Assembly: GCF_009709575.1 (NCBI RefSeq)
Contig: NZ_WIXO01000001.1
Coordinates: 3,040,001 to 3,104,000 of the forward strand
DNA: 64,000 bases
Direction of reading: 5' to 3'
Source: Streptomyces taklimakanensis
Lineage (GTDB): Bacteria; Actinomycetota; Actinomycetes; Streptomycetales; Streptomycetaceae
Under the pieces are notes generated by a model, which did not search any database, was not told the origin of the DNA, and worked only from the letters and a program-made list of their open reading frames with translations. Below, piece by piece: positions 9,701 to 18,473 of this stretch (within the stretch, counting starts at the first letter, position 1; each line of letters starts with the position of its first letter). The position numbers and the translations under genes were made by a program.

Positions 9701-10269
9701 CGGACGCCGTCGACGCCACCGCCCTGGACGGCGACGCCGTGCGCCGCCTGGTCGGTCTGTGCGCGCAGGACGCGCACGTCTTCGACAGCTCCCTGCGCGA
9801 GAACCTCCGTCTCGCCCGGCCGTCCGCGACCGACGACGACCTCCGCGCCGCCCTGGCCGCGGCCCGCCTCGGCGCCTGGGTCGACGGACTGCCCGATGGC
9901 CTGGACACCCTCGTCGGCGAGTTCGGCGCCCGCCTCTCCGGCGGTCAGCGGCAACGCCTGGCCCTGGCCCGCGCGCTGCTGGCCGACTTCCCCGTGCTGG
10001 TGCTGGACGAACCGGCCGAGCACCTGGACCTGGCCACCGCCGACGCCCTGACCACCGACCTGTTGGCCGCGACCGAGGGCCGCACCACCGTGCTGATCAC
10101 CCACCGCCTGGCCGGTCTGGAGGCGGTGGACGAGGTGGTCGTCCTCGACGGTGGGCGCGCGGTCCAGCGCGGGCCGTACCGGGCGCTGGCCGAGGCGGAC
10201 GGTCCTTTCCGGCGGATGCTGGAGCGGGAGCGGACCACCGAGGAGCCGGTGGGCGCGGGCCGGCGATGA
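6715..10269 (+). CDS. cydCD: fused CydDC thiol/haem ABC exporter
   Basis: Single-chain version of the heterodimeric CydD-CydC ABC exporter needed for assembly of cytochrome bd, 1184 residues. The first half (about residues 1-540) is CydD-like: six membrane helices, Walker A GPSGSGKTT near 369, signature LSAGQRQR, Walker B LLLLDEPTAALD. The second half (about 600-1184) is CydC-like: a second membrane domain, Walker A near 968, signature LSGGQRQR, and a Walker B region LVLDEPAEHLD. The halves are joined by an Ala/Pro/Thr linker containing three 15-base tandem repeats (8349-8393). Fusion of cydC and cydD is typical of Streptomyces. The start overlaps cydB by four bases. Confidence 0.95.
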   Translation: MKPVDPRLLRYARTTRVFLVAAVVLGLAGAGLIIAQAVLVAEVVVRVFRQGAAPTDLTTPLVLLAAVAVGRGLVSWLTELAAHRSSAAVKSELRLRLLDHATALGPDRLGAWHTGGLATLATRGIDALDDYFARYLPQLALAVVVPAALLARIVTDDWISAAIIVATLPLIPVFMALVGWATQARMDRQWRSLTRLSGHFLDVVAGLPTLKVFGRAKAQAEKIRAITADYRRATLRTLRIAFLSSFVLELLSTISVALVAVGIGMRLVHGDLDLRTGLVVLILAPEAYLPLRQVGAHYHAAAEGLSAAGEVFDVLETEPVPNGTVPAPDARTATIAFDGLTVRHAGRATDSLPATTLTVAPGETVAVTGPSGSGKTTLLGVLLGFTPPTSGRVRINGLDLADLDLSTWRSQIAWVPQHPHLFAGTVAENVRLARPDATDAEVRAALRDAGAPDLSPATLLGELGAGLSAGQRQRVALARAFLSDRPLLLLDEPTAALDGATEAAVVEAVARLARDRTVLLIVHRPALLTVADRVVRLAPTTAPAEGTAGKGTAGKGTPGTAPTSPAITGTSVGAPTHTPLRAPSPAPAASPAVSPASEPSTLTRVRHIARPQRARLALALLLGALALLGAVGLMATSGWLISRASQQPPVLHLMVAVTATRAFGIGRAVFRYAERLVSHDAVLRLLADLRVAVHRRLERLAPAGLRHARRGDLLTRLVADVDALQDHFLRWLLPAAVAVVVSLTAVGFTAWLLPEAAAALALGLLVVGAAVPALVAAAARRTERQLAPARAELTTRTVDLLTGIAESTVAGALPRRVGAVRTADTALTRLAARSSAVTALGSGLSASVAGLTVAAAAWLGAAAVHDGRLAGLLMAVVVLTPLASFEAVAGLAQAAQYRQRTRRSAERLHEVLDAPAPVREPEHPLPAPASPFPVVLAGLTARHPGQDRPALTGVDLCLTRGRRVAVVGPSGSGKTTLAHVLLRFLDPEDGGYTLGPDAVDATALDGDAVRRLVGLCAQDAHVFDSSLRENLRLARPSATDDDLRAALAAARLGAWVDGLPDGLDTLVGEFGARLSGGQRQRLALARALLADFPVLVLDEPAEHLDLATADALTTDLLAATEGRTTVLITHRLAGLEAVDEVVVLDGGRAVQRGPYRALAEADGPFRRMLERERTTEEPVGAGRR

Positions 10270-10369
10270 CGGTCGGTCGTCGGTCCGTCGTGCTCCGGCC
10301 CCGGTCGGCGGGCCCGCGCCCCGCGCCGGGACGGTCCCGTGCCGAAACGTTCCGGTACCGTCGGGGCCG

Positions 10370-11197
10370 TCAGTCGGCGGGCGGCAGCTCCAGCAGCCGC
10401 TCGATGACGGCGGCCACTCCGTCGTCCTCGTTGGTGGCCGTGCGGTGCGTCGTCGCGGCCAGTACCGCGGGGTGGGCGTTGGCCATGGCGTAGGAGGTCC
10501 CGGCCCAGGAGAGCATCTCCAGGTCGTTGGGCATGTCACCGAAGGCGACGACCTCCTCGGGCACGACGCCGCGCCGTTCGCAGCACAGGGCCAGGGTGCT
10601 GGCCTTGCTGACGCCGGGCCCGCTGATTTCCAGCAGCGCGCTCGGGCTGGAGCGGGTGAACTCCGCGTGCCGGCCCGCCGCCCCGCGGGCCAGGCGCAGG
10701 AACTCGTCCGGTGCCAGGTCGGTGTGGTGGGCCAGCAGCTTCAGCACCGGCTGGTCGGCGAATTCGGAGCCCTCCGCCAGCAGTTTCTCGACCGGTGCGT
10801 GCACCGCGCCGGGATCGAGGTGGAACTGCGGGTACCGCGGCTCGTAGTGGATGCCGCCGGTCCGCTCGACGGCGAAGCTCACGTCCGGTGCGACGTTCCG
10901 CAGCTCCCCCACCACGGCCAGGGCGGTGTCGGTGGGCAGGTCGCGCACCCGCACGATCCGCCGGCCGCGGTGCAGGTCCACGACGGCCGCTCCGTTGGCG
11001 CAGATCGCCAGCCCGTGGCCGTGGACGTGGTCGCTGACCACGTCCATCCAGCGGGCCGGTCGTCCGGTGACGAAGAAGACCTCGATCCCCGCCGCCTCGG
11101 CGGCGGCCAGTGCCTCGACCGTGCGCCGGGAGACGGACTTGTCGTCGCGCAGCAGCGTGCCGTCCAGATCGGTCGCGATCAGGCGCGGACGCGTCAT
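10370..11197 (-). CDS. Cof-type HAD-family phosphatase
   Basis: Haloacid dehalogenase-like hydrolase of the Cof (IIB) subfamily, 275 residues. Motif I is ATDLDGTLL (catalytic Asp pair) just after the start. Motif II (FFVTGR) and motif IV (GDMPNDLEML) are in the expected places, with the cap domain between. I use the ATG at 11197 because the family begins there (MTRPRLIATDLDG); an upstream in-frame ATG at 11239 would add 14 residues. These enzymes dephosphorylate sugar phosphates, FMN or similar metabolites; the substrate is not predictable. A paralogue lies at 19002-19835. Divergent from the oxidoreductase at 11442. Confidence 0.9.
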   Translation of the reverse strand: MTRPRLIATDLDGTLLRDDKSVSRRTVEALAAAEAAGIEVFFVTGRPARWMDVVSDHVHGHGLAICANGAAVVDLHRGRRIVRVRDLPTDTALAVVGELRNVAPDVSFAVERTGGIHYEPRYPQFHLDPGAVHAPVEKLLAEGSEFADQPVLKLLAHHTDLAPDEFLRLARGAAGRHAEFTRSSPSALLEISGPGVSKASTLALCCERRGVVPEEVVAFGDMPNDLEMLSWAGTSYAMANAHPAVLAATTHRTATNEDDGVAAVIERLLELPPAD

Positions 11198-11441
11198 CGG
11201 GGGCGCAGAAACGTGAGTCACGTTCCCATGGTCGCGCATATGCCCGCACACACGTGCGCGAAGGCGCCCGAACGAGCCAGGGGGTGAACGCCCGCGAACA
11301 GGACGGATGCGGGCAACCGGGGCAGGACGTTCGGCCCCGGAAGTCCTCGACGATCCCGGCGCGCACCGCGCCGGCCGTGCCGCCACCGCGGGCCCGAGGG
11401 CCGGGGATCCGGCGCCCCCTTCCCGCGCATACGCTCGGGGC

Positions 11442-12329
11442 ATGCGACTGAGCACCGTGATCCTTTCCGTGCTGCGCTGGTCCGAGGGTGGGCGCGAGCG
11501 ATGGCGGCGGGCCGAGGAACTGGGGTTCCACACCGCCTACACCTACGACCACCTCTCCTGGCGCGAGCCCTTCCGCGACGGCCCCTGGTTCGGTGCGCTG
11601 CCCACCCTCGCCGCCGCCGCGGGCGCCACGGAGCGGATGCGCCTGGGGACCCTCGTCACCTCGCCGAACTTCCGGCACCCGGTCACCCTCGCCAAGGAAC
11701 TGATCACCCTCGACGACCTCTCCGGCGGGCGGATCACGCTGGGTGTCGGCGCGGGCGGTTCGGGGTACGACGCCACGGCGCTGAGGGCACCCGGCGAGCG
11801 ACCGTGGACGCCGCGCGAGCGGGCCGACCACTTCGACGCGTTCCTGCCCCTCCTGGACCGACTGCTGACCGAGGACACCGTCACCCACGCGGGCACCCAC
11901 TACTCCGCGCACGACGTGCGGAACATCCCCGGCTGCGTCCAGCGTCCCCGGCTCCCCTTCGCGGTGGCCGCCACCGGGCCGCGCGGCATGCGGCTGGCCG
12001 CGCGGTACGGGCAGGCCTGGGTGACCACCGGCGACCCCCGGGCCGCCGAGGGCACCCCGGTGGAGTCGCGCGACGCGCTCCGTGCGCAGGTCGAACGCCT
12101 GGAGCGGATCTGCGAGGAGGAGGGCCGGGACCCGGCCGGGCTCCCCAGGACCCTGCTCACCGGCTTCACCCCGGACCGCCCGCTCGCCTCGCGCGAGGCG
12201 TTCGTCGACTTCGCCGGTTCCTGCGGGGAGCTGGGCTTCGACGAGCTCGTGGTGCACTGGCCGATCCGGGGCACGATGTTCGAGGCCGACGAGGGGGTCT
12301 TCGAGGAGATCGCCGGAACCGTCCTCTGA
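11442..12329 (+). CDS. LLM-class (luciferase-like) flavin/F420-dependent oxidoreductase
   Basis: Luciferase-like TIM-barrel oxidoreductase, 295 residues. The sequence shows the family blocks FHTAYTYDHLSW near residue 32, ERMRLGTLVTSPNFRHPVTLAKE and DDLSGGRITLGVGAGG, the last being the typical cofactor-phosphate region. Many actinobacterial members use F420; FMN is also possible. The ATG at 11442 follows a TACGCT hexamer by six bases, so the mRNA is probably leaderless. That supports this start over the longer upstream frame. Substrate unknown. Confidence 0.88.
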   Translation: MRLSTVILSVLRWSEGGRERWRRAEELGFHTAYTYDHLSWREPFRDGPWFGALPTLAAAAGATERMRLGTLVTSPNFRHPVTLAKELITLDDLSGGRITLGVGAGGSGYDATALRAPGERPWTPRERADHFDAFLPLLDRLLTEDTVTHAGTHYSAHDVRNIPGCVQRPRLPFAVAATGPRGMRLAARYGQAWVTTGDPRAAEGTPVESRDALRAQVERLERICEEEGRDPAGLPRTLLTGFTPDRPLASREAFVDFAGSCGELGFDELVVHWPIRGTMFEADEGVFEEIAGTVL

Positions 12330-12359
12330 CGCCCCCGGCTCGGCGGGCCCCGGGGGACC

Positions 12360-14285
12360 TCAGCCCGCCCGGACGTTGATCCGCGCGAACGCCCGCAGCA
12401 GTCCCGGCGAGAGCCGGGACAGGACGATCCCGCCCCACGCCTCCAGGTTGACCGGCACCACCGCCCGGTTCCGCACCACCGAGCGCAGCACCGCGTCGGC
12501 GACCCGCTCGGGCGCGAACCTGCGGATCCGGTAGACCTGCCGGGCCCGTTCGCGACGGCGTTCGGTGTCCCGCGCGTCCAGGCCGCGGAACCGGGTGTCC
12601 TCCAGGATCGAGGTGCTGACGATGCCGGGGCAGATCGCCGACACCCCGATGCGCTCCCCGGCCAACTCGGCGCGGAGCACCTGGCTGAGCATCAGGGCGG
12701 CGGCCTTGGAGGTGCAGTACGCGGGCAGGGCGCGGGTGGGTTCGTAGGCGGCGCAGGAGACGACGTTGACGATGTGCCCGCCCTGGCCGCGCTCGACCAT
12801 CGGGCGCCCGAAGAGCCGGCAACCGTGGATGACGCCCCACAGGTTGGCGCCCAGGACGGCCTCCCAGTCCTCCGGGGTGTGTTCCAGGAAGGGCCCGGCC
12901 GCCGCGATCCCGGCGTTGTTGACCAGCACGTCCACCACGCCGTGCTCGCGCGTCACCCGGTCGGCGAGTTCCTCCATCGCCCGTCGGTCGGAGACGTCGG
13001 CCGTCTCCGGCCAGGCCCCCGCGGCGCCGGCCTGTCGCGCCGACTCCGCGGTGCGCGCGACGTCGGCGGCATCGGTGTCCACGGCGACTACCCGCGCTCC
13101 CGCCCGGGCGAAGGCCAGCGCCGTCGCCCGGCCGATGCCCCGGGCCGCGCCGGTGACCAGCACCAGTTGCTCGCCGAAGTGCTCGGTGTACTCCTGTTGC
13201 CTGCGGGTTCGCCGGTCGCGCCGACCGTGCCAGGTGTGCCGGCCGTGCCAGGCGTGCCGGTCCGGCGAGGAGCGCGTGGCAACCGGCGCACGCCCCCCGT
13301 CATCCTCCCGCCGCTCCTCGCACGCCCCGACGAACGAGCCGATCCACAGGGCGAGCCGGTCGGGATGGGTGAGCGGTGCCCAGTGGCCCGCGCGCAGCAG
13401 GCGACGCGTCAGCCGGGGAGTCCACCGTTCCACCTCGTCCAGGACCGCACGGGACAGGAACGGGTCTCCGGTCGGCACGACGAGTTGCACGGGCACGTGG
13501 ACGCGGGCCTCCTCGCGCGGGGCGCGCAGCCGGGACCGCACGTTGTCCCGGTACAGCCAGGCGCCGTGCGCGGCGTCGCGGGGCAGGGACGCGGTCGGGT
13601 AGTCCTCGCTCCGGAACCAGCCGCCGCGCCGGCCGTACTGGGAACCGCTTCCCGCCGCGCGGGCCGCGCGGCGGAGGACGGCGGGCAGGACCCCGCCGAA
13701 CAGCGCCTCCGGGACGCGGGGCAGGTGCATCAGGTACACGTGCGACGCCCTGACGCCCTGCCCCAGCGCCTGGGCGGCGTGGCGTGGGGTGGGTTCGGCG
13801 AGCCGCTCGCGGAACCAGTGCCCGAGGTGGTCCAGGGACGGCCCGGAGAGCGAGGTGAAGGAGGCGATCCGGTCCCTCGCCCGGGGGGAGGTGACGAACT
13901 CCCACCCCTGGACCGAGCCCCAGTCGTGTCCGACCAGGTGCACCGGCGCGTCCGGGCTCACGGTGTCGACGACGGCCAGGAAGTCGGCGGTCAACCGGTC
14001 CAGCGTGAAGCCGCCGCGCAGCGGTGCGGGAGCCGTGGAGTCCCCACAGCCGCGCACGTCGTAGAGCACCGTGTGGAAGCGGTCCGCCAACCGTTCCGCC
14101 ACCGGCCGCCAGACCTCCTTGGAGTCGGGGTAGCCGTGCACCAGGACGACCGTCGGACGGCGGCGGCCATCGCCGTCCGTGCGTTCCCCCAGCTCGGCGA
14201 CGCGCAGCTCGACACCGTCCCCGGCGACCGTCCGCTCCCGCGCCCCCGCACCCCCCGTGTCCGACTCCGCCCGCGCACCGTCCAT
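12360..14285 (-). CDS. alpha/beta hydrolase - short-chain dehydrogenase fusion (EphD-like)
   Basis: Two-domain protein of 641 residues. The N-terminal half (about 20-330) is an epoxide-hydrolase-like alpha/beta hydrolase: VLVHGYPDSKEVW oxyanion region, then LVGHDWGSVQGWE with the nucleophile Asp. The C-terminal part (about 375-641) is an SDR: TGAARGIG nucleotide-binding motif, NNAG and the catalytic YCTSK. A His/Arg-rich linker with a WHGRHTWHGR repeat joins them. The same arrangement occurs in mycobacterial EphD. The ATG at 14285 has a strong gaggagg upstream. The substrate may be a lipid epoxide or hydroxy compound, but that is inference. Confidence 0.88.
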   Translation of the reverse strand: MDGARAESDTGGAGARERTVAGDGVELRVAELGERTDGDGRRRPTVVLVHGYPDSKEVWRPVAERLADRFHTVLYDVRGCGDSTAPAPLRGGFTLDRLTADFLAVVDTVSPDAPVHLVGHDWGSVQGWEFVTSPRARDRIASFTSLSGPSLDHLGHWFRERLAEPTPRHAAQALGQGVRASHVYLMHLPRVPEALFGGVLPAVLRRAARAAGSGSQYGRRGGWFRSEDYPTASLPRDAAHGAWLYRDNVRSRLRAPREEARVHVPVQLVVPTGDPFLSRAVLDEVERWTPRLTRRLLRAGHWAPLTHPDRLALWIGSFVGACEERREDDGGRAPVATRSSPDRHAWHGRHTWHGRRDRRTRRQQEYTEHFGEQLVLVTGAARGIGRATALAFARAGARVVAVDTDAADVARTAESARQAGAAGAWPETADVSDRRAMEELADRVTREHGVVDVLVNNAGIAAAGPFLEHTPEDWEAVLGANLWGVIHGCRLFGRPMVERGQGGHIVNVVSCAAYEPTRALPAYCTSKAAALMLSQVLRAELAGERIGVSAICPGIVSTSILEDTRFRGLDARDTERRRERARQVYRIRRFAPERVADAVLRSVVRNRAVVPVNLEAWGGIVLSRLSPGLLRAFARINVRAG

Positions 14286-14514
14286 GCCTGCCTCTCCTCC
14301 TCGCTCGGCTCGCCCGGCGCCGTACGGCACTGCCCGGCGCCGTACGGCTCCGGAACCGCGAGTAGCCGTTTCCCGCGCCGTGACACCGGTTCGTCCCGTC
14401 GACCGCGCTCGTCCGCACGGACCGGCCCCCTAAGGGCATGTCCACCTCCAGCACGAGGGAGATCCACGCCCCCCGGGGGAGGTGGTGGGCGGCCGGCGCC
14501 ACTACCGTCGACGC

Positions 14515-15570
14515 GTGACTGTCATCGCGACCGAAAACCTCACCAAGAGGTATCCGAGGGTCACCGCGCTCGACCGGCTCACCATGGAGATCGCCCCTGG
14601 GGTGACCGGCCTGGTGGGGGCCAACGGCGCGGGCAAGTCGACCCTGATCAAGATCCTGTTGGGACTCTCCCCGGCCAGTGAGGGGACCGCCTCCGTGCTC
14701 GGCATGGACGTCTCCACCGACGGCGGGGCGATCCGTGAACGCGTCGGCTACATGCCCGAGCACGACTGCCTCCCACCGGATGTCTCGGCGACCGAGTTCG
14801 TCGTCCACATGGCGCGGATGTCCGGGCTGCCCGCCACCGCCGCCCGCGAGCGCACCGCCGACACCCTGCGGCACGTCGGCCTGTACGAGGAGCGCTACCG
14901 GCCCATCGGCGGCTACTCGACGGGCATGAAGCAGCGGGTCAAGCTGGCCCAGGCCCTCGTCCACGACCCGCGCCTGGTCCTGTTGGACGAGCCGACCAAC
15001 GGTCTGGACCCGGTCGGCCGGGACGACATGCTCGGCCTGATCCGCCGCGTCCACACCGACTTCGGCATTTCGGTGCTGGTCACCTCGCACCTGTTGGGCG
15101 AGCTGGAGCGCACCTGTGACCACGTCGTCGTCATCGACGGCGGGAAGCTGCTGCGCTCCTCCGCCACCGCCGACTTCACCCAGCGGACCGCCACCCTGGC
15201 GGTCGAGGTCACCGACACCGACGCCCACCCCGACGGCACCGGCGCCCTGCGCACCGCCCTGGCCGGGGCCGGGCTCACCGTGGCGCCCGCCACAGCGGGC
15301 GGCGAGGGACTGCCCGGGGCCGGGCACGTGGTGTTGGTCGAGGCGTCCGACGACACCGTGTACGACACCGTTCGGGACGCGGTCGCCGAGCTGGGGCTGG
15401 GGCTGGTGCGCATGGAACAGCGCAGGCACCGCATCGCCGAGGTCTTCCAGACGTCCGGCACCACCGCGGACGCCGCGAGCACCGCGGCAGCCGCCACCAC
15501 CGGCACCGCCGCCACCACCGCCACCACCACCGGCACCACCCAGAAGGGAGGCGGCACCGATGCGGCCTGA
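14515..15570 (+). CDS. ABC-2 exporter ATP-binding protein (first pair)
   Basis: ATPase of an ABC-2-type exporter, 351 residues. Walker A GANGAGKST is near residue 35, the signature region reads GYSTGMKQRVKLAQAL, and Walker B is LVLLDEPTNGLDP. The Met-Lys in the signature region is common in this subfamily. The last ~40 residues are almost only Ala, Thr and Gly. Start: the GTG at 14515 follows TACCGT by six bases, which suggests a leaderless message. The 3' end overlaps the permease start by 11 bases. Cargo unknown. Confidence 0.9.
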   Translation: MTVIATENLTKRYPRVTALDRLTMEIAPGVTGLVGANGAGKSTLIKILLGLSPASEGTASVLGMDVSTDGGAIRERVGYMPEHDCLPPDVSATEFVVHMARMSGLPATAARERTADTLRHVGLYEERYRPIGGYSTGMKQRVKLAQALVHDPRLVLLDEPTNGLDPVGRDDMLGLIRRVHTDFGISVLVTSHLLGELERTCDHVVVIDGGKLLRSSATADFTQRTATLAVEVTDTDAHPDGTGALRTALAGAGLTVAPATAGGEGLPGAGHVVLVEASDDTVYDTVRDAVAELGLGLVRMEQRRHRIAEVFQTSGTTADAASTAAAATTGTAATTATTTGTTQKGGGTDAA

Positions 15571-16498
15571 CCAGGGCGCTCCGGCCGGCACCGCCGGCCC
15601 CGCGGTCCCCGCCGCGCGCGGCGGCGAGGACGCCAGCATCCACAACATCGGCTACCGCCACTACGACGGCCCTCGCCTGGGCAGGTCCTACGCCCGCCGT
15701 TCCCTGTTCTCGCAGTCCCTGCGCGGCGCCTACGGCCTCGGCCGCTCGGCGAAGTCCAAGGTGCTGCCGTTCGTCCTGCTGGCCGTGATGGTGCTGCCCG
15801 CCGGGATCATCGTCGCCGTCACCGTCTTCACCAAGGCCGACGAGATGCCGGTGAAGTACACCGACTACGCGCTGATGCTCCAACCGGTCATCGGCCTCTA
15901 CCTCGCCTCCCAGGCGCCGCAGTCGGTCTCCCTGGACCTGCGCTTCCGCACCGTGCCGCTGTACTTCTCGCGACCGATCGAGCGCATGGACTACGTGGCC
16001 GCCAAGTACGCGGCGATGTCGACGGCGATGTTCCTGTTCACCTCCCTGCCGCTGGTGGTGATGTACGCGGGCGGACTCCTGGCCGAGCTGGGCTTCGCCG
16101 ACCAGACAACCGGTTTCCTCCAGGGCCTGGTCTCGGTCGCGGTGCTGTCCGTCCTCCACTCGGGCATCGGCCTGGTCGTCGCCGCACTCACCCCGCGTCG
16201 GGGATTCGGCGTCGCCGCGGTCATCGCGGTGTTGACGATCCCGTACTTCGCCGTCACCACCGTCCAGGCCATCGCGCACACCCAGGACGCCGGCGGAGCG
16301 GTGGCCTGGTTGGGCCTGGCCTCCCCGGGTTCGCTGGTCGACGGTGTCCAGGCGGCGCTCCTGGGCGGCACCTCCGGCTTCCCGGGCGGCCACGAACCGG
16401 GCGCGGCCGCCGCGGCCGTGTACGTCCTGGTGGTCCTCGGCCTGATCGCGGCCTGCTGGGCCGCGCTGATGAGCCGCTACCGCAAGGCGGGCCTGTGA
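15560..16498 (+). CDS. ABC-2 exporter permease (first pair)
   Basis: Membrane partner of the preceding ATPase, 312 residues, with about six hydrophobic segments (for example VLPFVLLAVMVLPAGIIVAV, then MFLFTSLPLVVMYAGG and AVYVLVVLGLIAACWAAL). A soluble N-terminal stretch of ~60 residues precedes the first helix. The ATG at 15560 lies inside the end of the ATPase gene with gggaggcgg upstream, so the two are translationally coupled. The block LRFRTVPLYFSRPIERMDYV resembles the ABC-2 permease coupling region. Confidence 0.85.
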   Translation: MRPDQGAPAGTAGPAVPAARGGEDASIHNIGYRHYDGPRLGRSYARRSLFSQSLRGAYGLGRSAKSKVLPFVLLAVMVLPAGIIVAVTVFTKADEMPVKYTDYALMLQPVIGLYLASQAPQSVSLDLRFRTVPLYFSRPIERMDYVAAKYAAMSTAMFLFTSLPLVVMYAGGLLAELGFADQTTGFLQGLVSVAVLSVLHSGIGLVVAALTPRRGFGVAAVIAVLTIPYFAVTTVQAIAHTQDAGGAVAWLGLASPGSLVDGVQAALLGGTSGFPGGHEPGAAAAAVYVLVVLGLIAACWAALMSRYRKAGL

Positions 16499-16617
16499 GC
16501 GGCACGCGCGCGGCCTGTGCGCCGCGGACGACGACGGGCCCGCGTCCCCGCGCCGCGCGGGCGAGGGAGCGCGGGGCCGTGAACAGTCAGACGACGAACG
16601 AGAAGGCGGCCTGAGCC

Positions 16618-17535
16618 ATGACCACCATCCGCATCGACCACGTGTCCCGCTGGTTCGGCAACGTGGTGGCCGTCAACGACGTGACGATGGACATCGGCCC
16701 CGGCGTCACCGGCCTCCTCGGACCCAACGGCGCGGGCAAGTCCACGCTGATCAACATGATGGGCGGCTTCCTCGCCCCCTCCACCGGTGCCGTCACCCTC
16801 GACGGCGCGCCGATCTGGCGCAACGAGCAGGTCTACCGGGAGATCGGCGTCGTCCCCGAGCGCGAGGCGATGTACGACTTCCTCACCGGACACGAGTTCG
16901 TGCTGGCCAACGCCGAGCTGCACGGCCTGCCCGACCCGGGCGAGGCCGCGCGGAGGGCGCTGGCCACCGTGGAGATGGAGTACGCCCAGGACCGGAAGAT
17001 CTCCACGTACAGCAAGGGCATGCGGCAGCGCGTGAAGATGGCCTCCGCGCTCGTCCACGACCCCTCCGTGCTGCTGCTGGACGAGCCGTTCAACGGCATG
17101 GACCCGCGCCAGCGCATGCAGTTGATGGAGCTGCTGCGGCGGATGGGCGCGGACGGGCGCACGGTCCTGTTCTCCTCCCACATCCTGGAGGAGGTCGAGC
17201 AACTCGCCTCCCACATCGAGGTGATCGTGGCCGGCCGGCACGCGGCGTCCGGCGACTTCCGCCGCATCCGCCGGCTGATGACCGACCGGCCCCACCGCTA
17301 CCTCGTCCGCTCCAGCGACGACCGCGCACTGGCGTCCGCGCTGATCGCCGACCCCAGCACGGCGGGCATCGAACTGGACTGGTCCGAGCGCGCCCTGCGG
17401 ATCCAGGCGATCGACTTCACGCGCTTCACCGAGCAGCTCCCGCGCATCGCGCGCGAGCACGGCATCCGGCTCCTCACGGTCTCGCCCTCGGACGAGTCCC
17501 TGGAGAGCGTCTTCTCCTACCTCGTCACGGCCTGA
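16618..17535 (+). CDS. ABC-2 exporter ATP-binding protein (second pair)
   Basis: Second ABC ATPase, 305 residues and clearly paralogous to the one at 14515: both have a GPGVTGL/APGVTGL block leading into Walker A (GPNGAGKST near residue 35). The signature region is TYSKGMRQRVKMASAL and Walker B is VLLLDEPFNGMDP. The H-loop His is in FSSHILEEVEQLA. Lies 119 bases after the first permease and 49 bases before its own permease. The repeated ATPase-permease order suggests a tandem duplication, or a four-gene exporter with two different ATPases. Confidence 0.9.
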   Translation: MTTIRIDHVSRWFGNVVAVNDVTMDIGPGVTGLLGPNGAGKSTLINMMGGFLAPSTGAVTLDGAPIWRNEQVYREIGVVPEREAMYDFLTGHEFVLANAELHGLPDPGEAARRALATVEMEYAQDRKISTYSKGMRQRVKMASALVHDPSVLLLDEPFNGMDPRQRMQLMELLRRMGADGRTVLFSSHILEEVEQLASHIEVIVAGRHAASGDFRRIRRLMTDRPHRYLVRSSDDRALASALIADPSTAGIELDWSERALRIQAIDFTRFTEQLPRIAREHGIRLLTVSPSDESLESVFSYLVTA

Positions 17536-17584
17536 GGGCCGGAAGACCCACGGACCGGCAACCGTCCCAAGGAGCCCCACCGCC

Positions 17585-18304
17585 ATGTACGACCCCACGG
17601 TCGCCCGGCTCACGTACCGGGCCCTGCTCGGCCGCCGCCGGGCGCTGATCCTCTTCGTCCTGCCCGCCCTGCTGATCGTGATCTCCGTCGCGATCCGCCT
17701 GCTGACCGGCGCCGACGACTCCGTCGCCATCGAGGTGCTCGGCGGCTTCGCGCTGGCCACGATGGTCCCGCTGATCGGCGTGGTCGCCGGGACCGGCGCG
17801 ATCGGCCCGGAGATCGACGACGGCTCGATCGTCTACCTGCTGGCCAAGCCGCTGAAGCGGCCCACGATCATCCTCACCAAGCTGACCGTCGCCGTGGCCG
17901 TCACCATGGTGTTCTCGGCGGTCCCGATGCTGATCGCCGGGTTCGTCCTGAACGGCAACAGCGGGCAGATCGCCGTCGCCTACACCGTCGCCGCGGTCGC
18001 CGCGTCCATCGCCTACAGCGCCGTCTTCCTGCTGCTGGGCACCGTCAGCCGGCACGCCGTCGTCTTCGGCCTGGTCTACGCCCTCATCTGGGAGGCGCTG
18101 GTCGGCAACCTCGTGCCCGGCGCCCGCACCCTCAGCGTCCAGCAGTGGGCCCTGGCGCTGGCCGAGAAGACGGCGCCGAGCGCGGAGATCACCTCCGAGG
18201 TCGGGCTGCCCGCCGCCGTGGTGCTGATGGCGGCGGTGACGGCCGCCGGCACCTGGTACGCCGGGCGGAAGCTGCGCACCCTCACCATCGCCGGCGAGGA
18301 GTGA
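17585..18304 (+). CDS. ABC-2 exporter permease (second pair)
   Basis: Integral membrane protein of 239 residues with about six hydrophobic segments. It starts MYDPTVARLTYRALLGRRRALILFVLPALL and includes the ABC-2 permease-like block GPEIDDGSIVYLLAKPLKRPTIILTK. The ATG at 17585 follows an aaggagc ribosome binding site. Partner of the ATPase at 16618. Shorter than the first permease because it lacks the long soluble N-terminus. Cargo unknown. Confidence 0.85.
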   Translation: MYDPTVARLTYRALLGRRRALILFVLPALLIVISVAIRLLTGADDSVAIEVLGGFALATMVPLIGVVAGTGAIGPEIDDGSIVYLLAKPLKRPTIILTKLTVAVAVTMVFSAVPMLIAGFVLNGNSGQIAVAYTVAAVAASIAYSAVFLLLGTVSRHAVVFGLVYALIWEALVGNLVPGARTLSVQQWALALAEKTAPSAEITSEVGLPAAVVLMAAVTAAGTWYAGRKLRTLTIAGEE

Positions 18305-18473
18305 GCCGGCGCCGTCGGACGCGTCCGGGCCCCACCGCTCCCTCCCTCCCCCGAGCGGTGGGCGGCCCGGTCCGTCCGGCCCGGCGCAGAACCCACGGAG
18401 CGGGGCGACCGTCGGCGGGACCGGGCAGAGCGCCGCGATCCGGGTCCGTACACGTCCCCGTACGCTGGGACAT

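Noticed and set aside
6583..10539. Minus-strand 1318-residue open frame opposite cydCD
   Set aside because: Gly/Gln/Asp-rich translation with no domain; a shadow caused by GC-biased third positions of cydB and cydCD.
13300..15648. Minus-strand 782-residue open frame
   Set aside because: Covers the ABC ATPase on the other strand and another frame of the hydrolase-SDR gene; a shadow.
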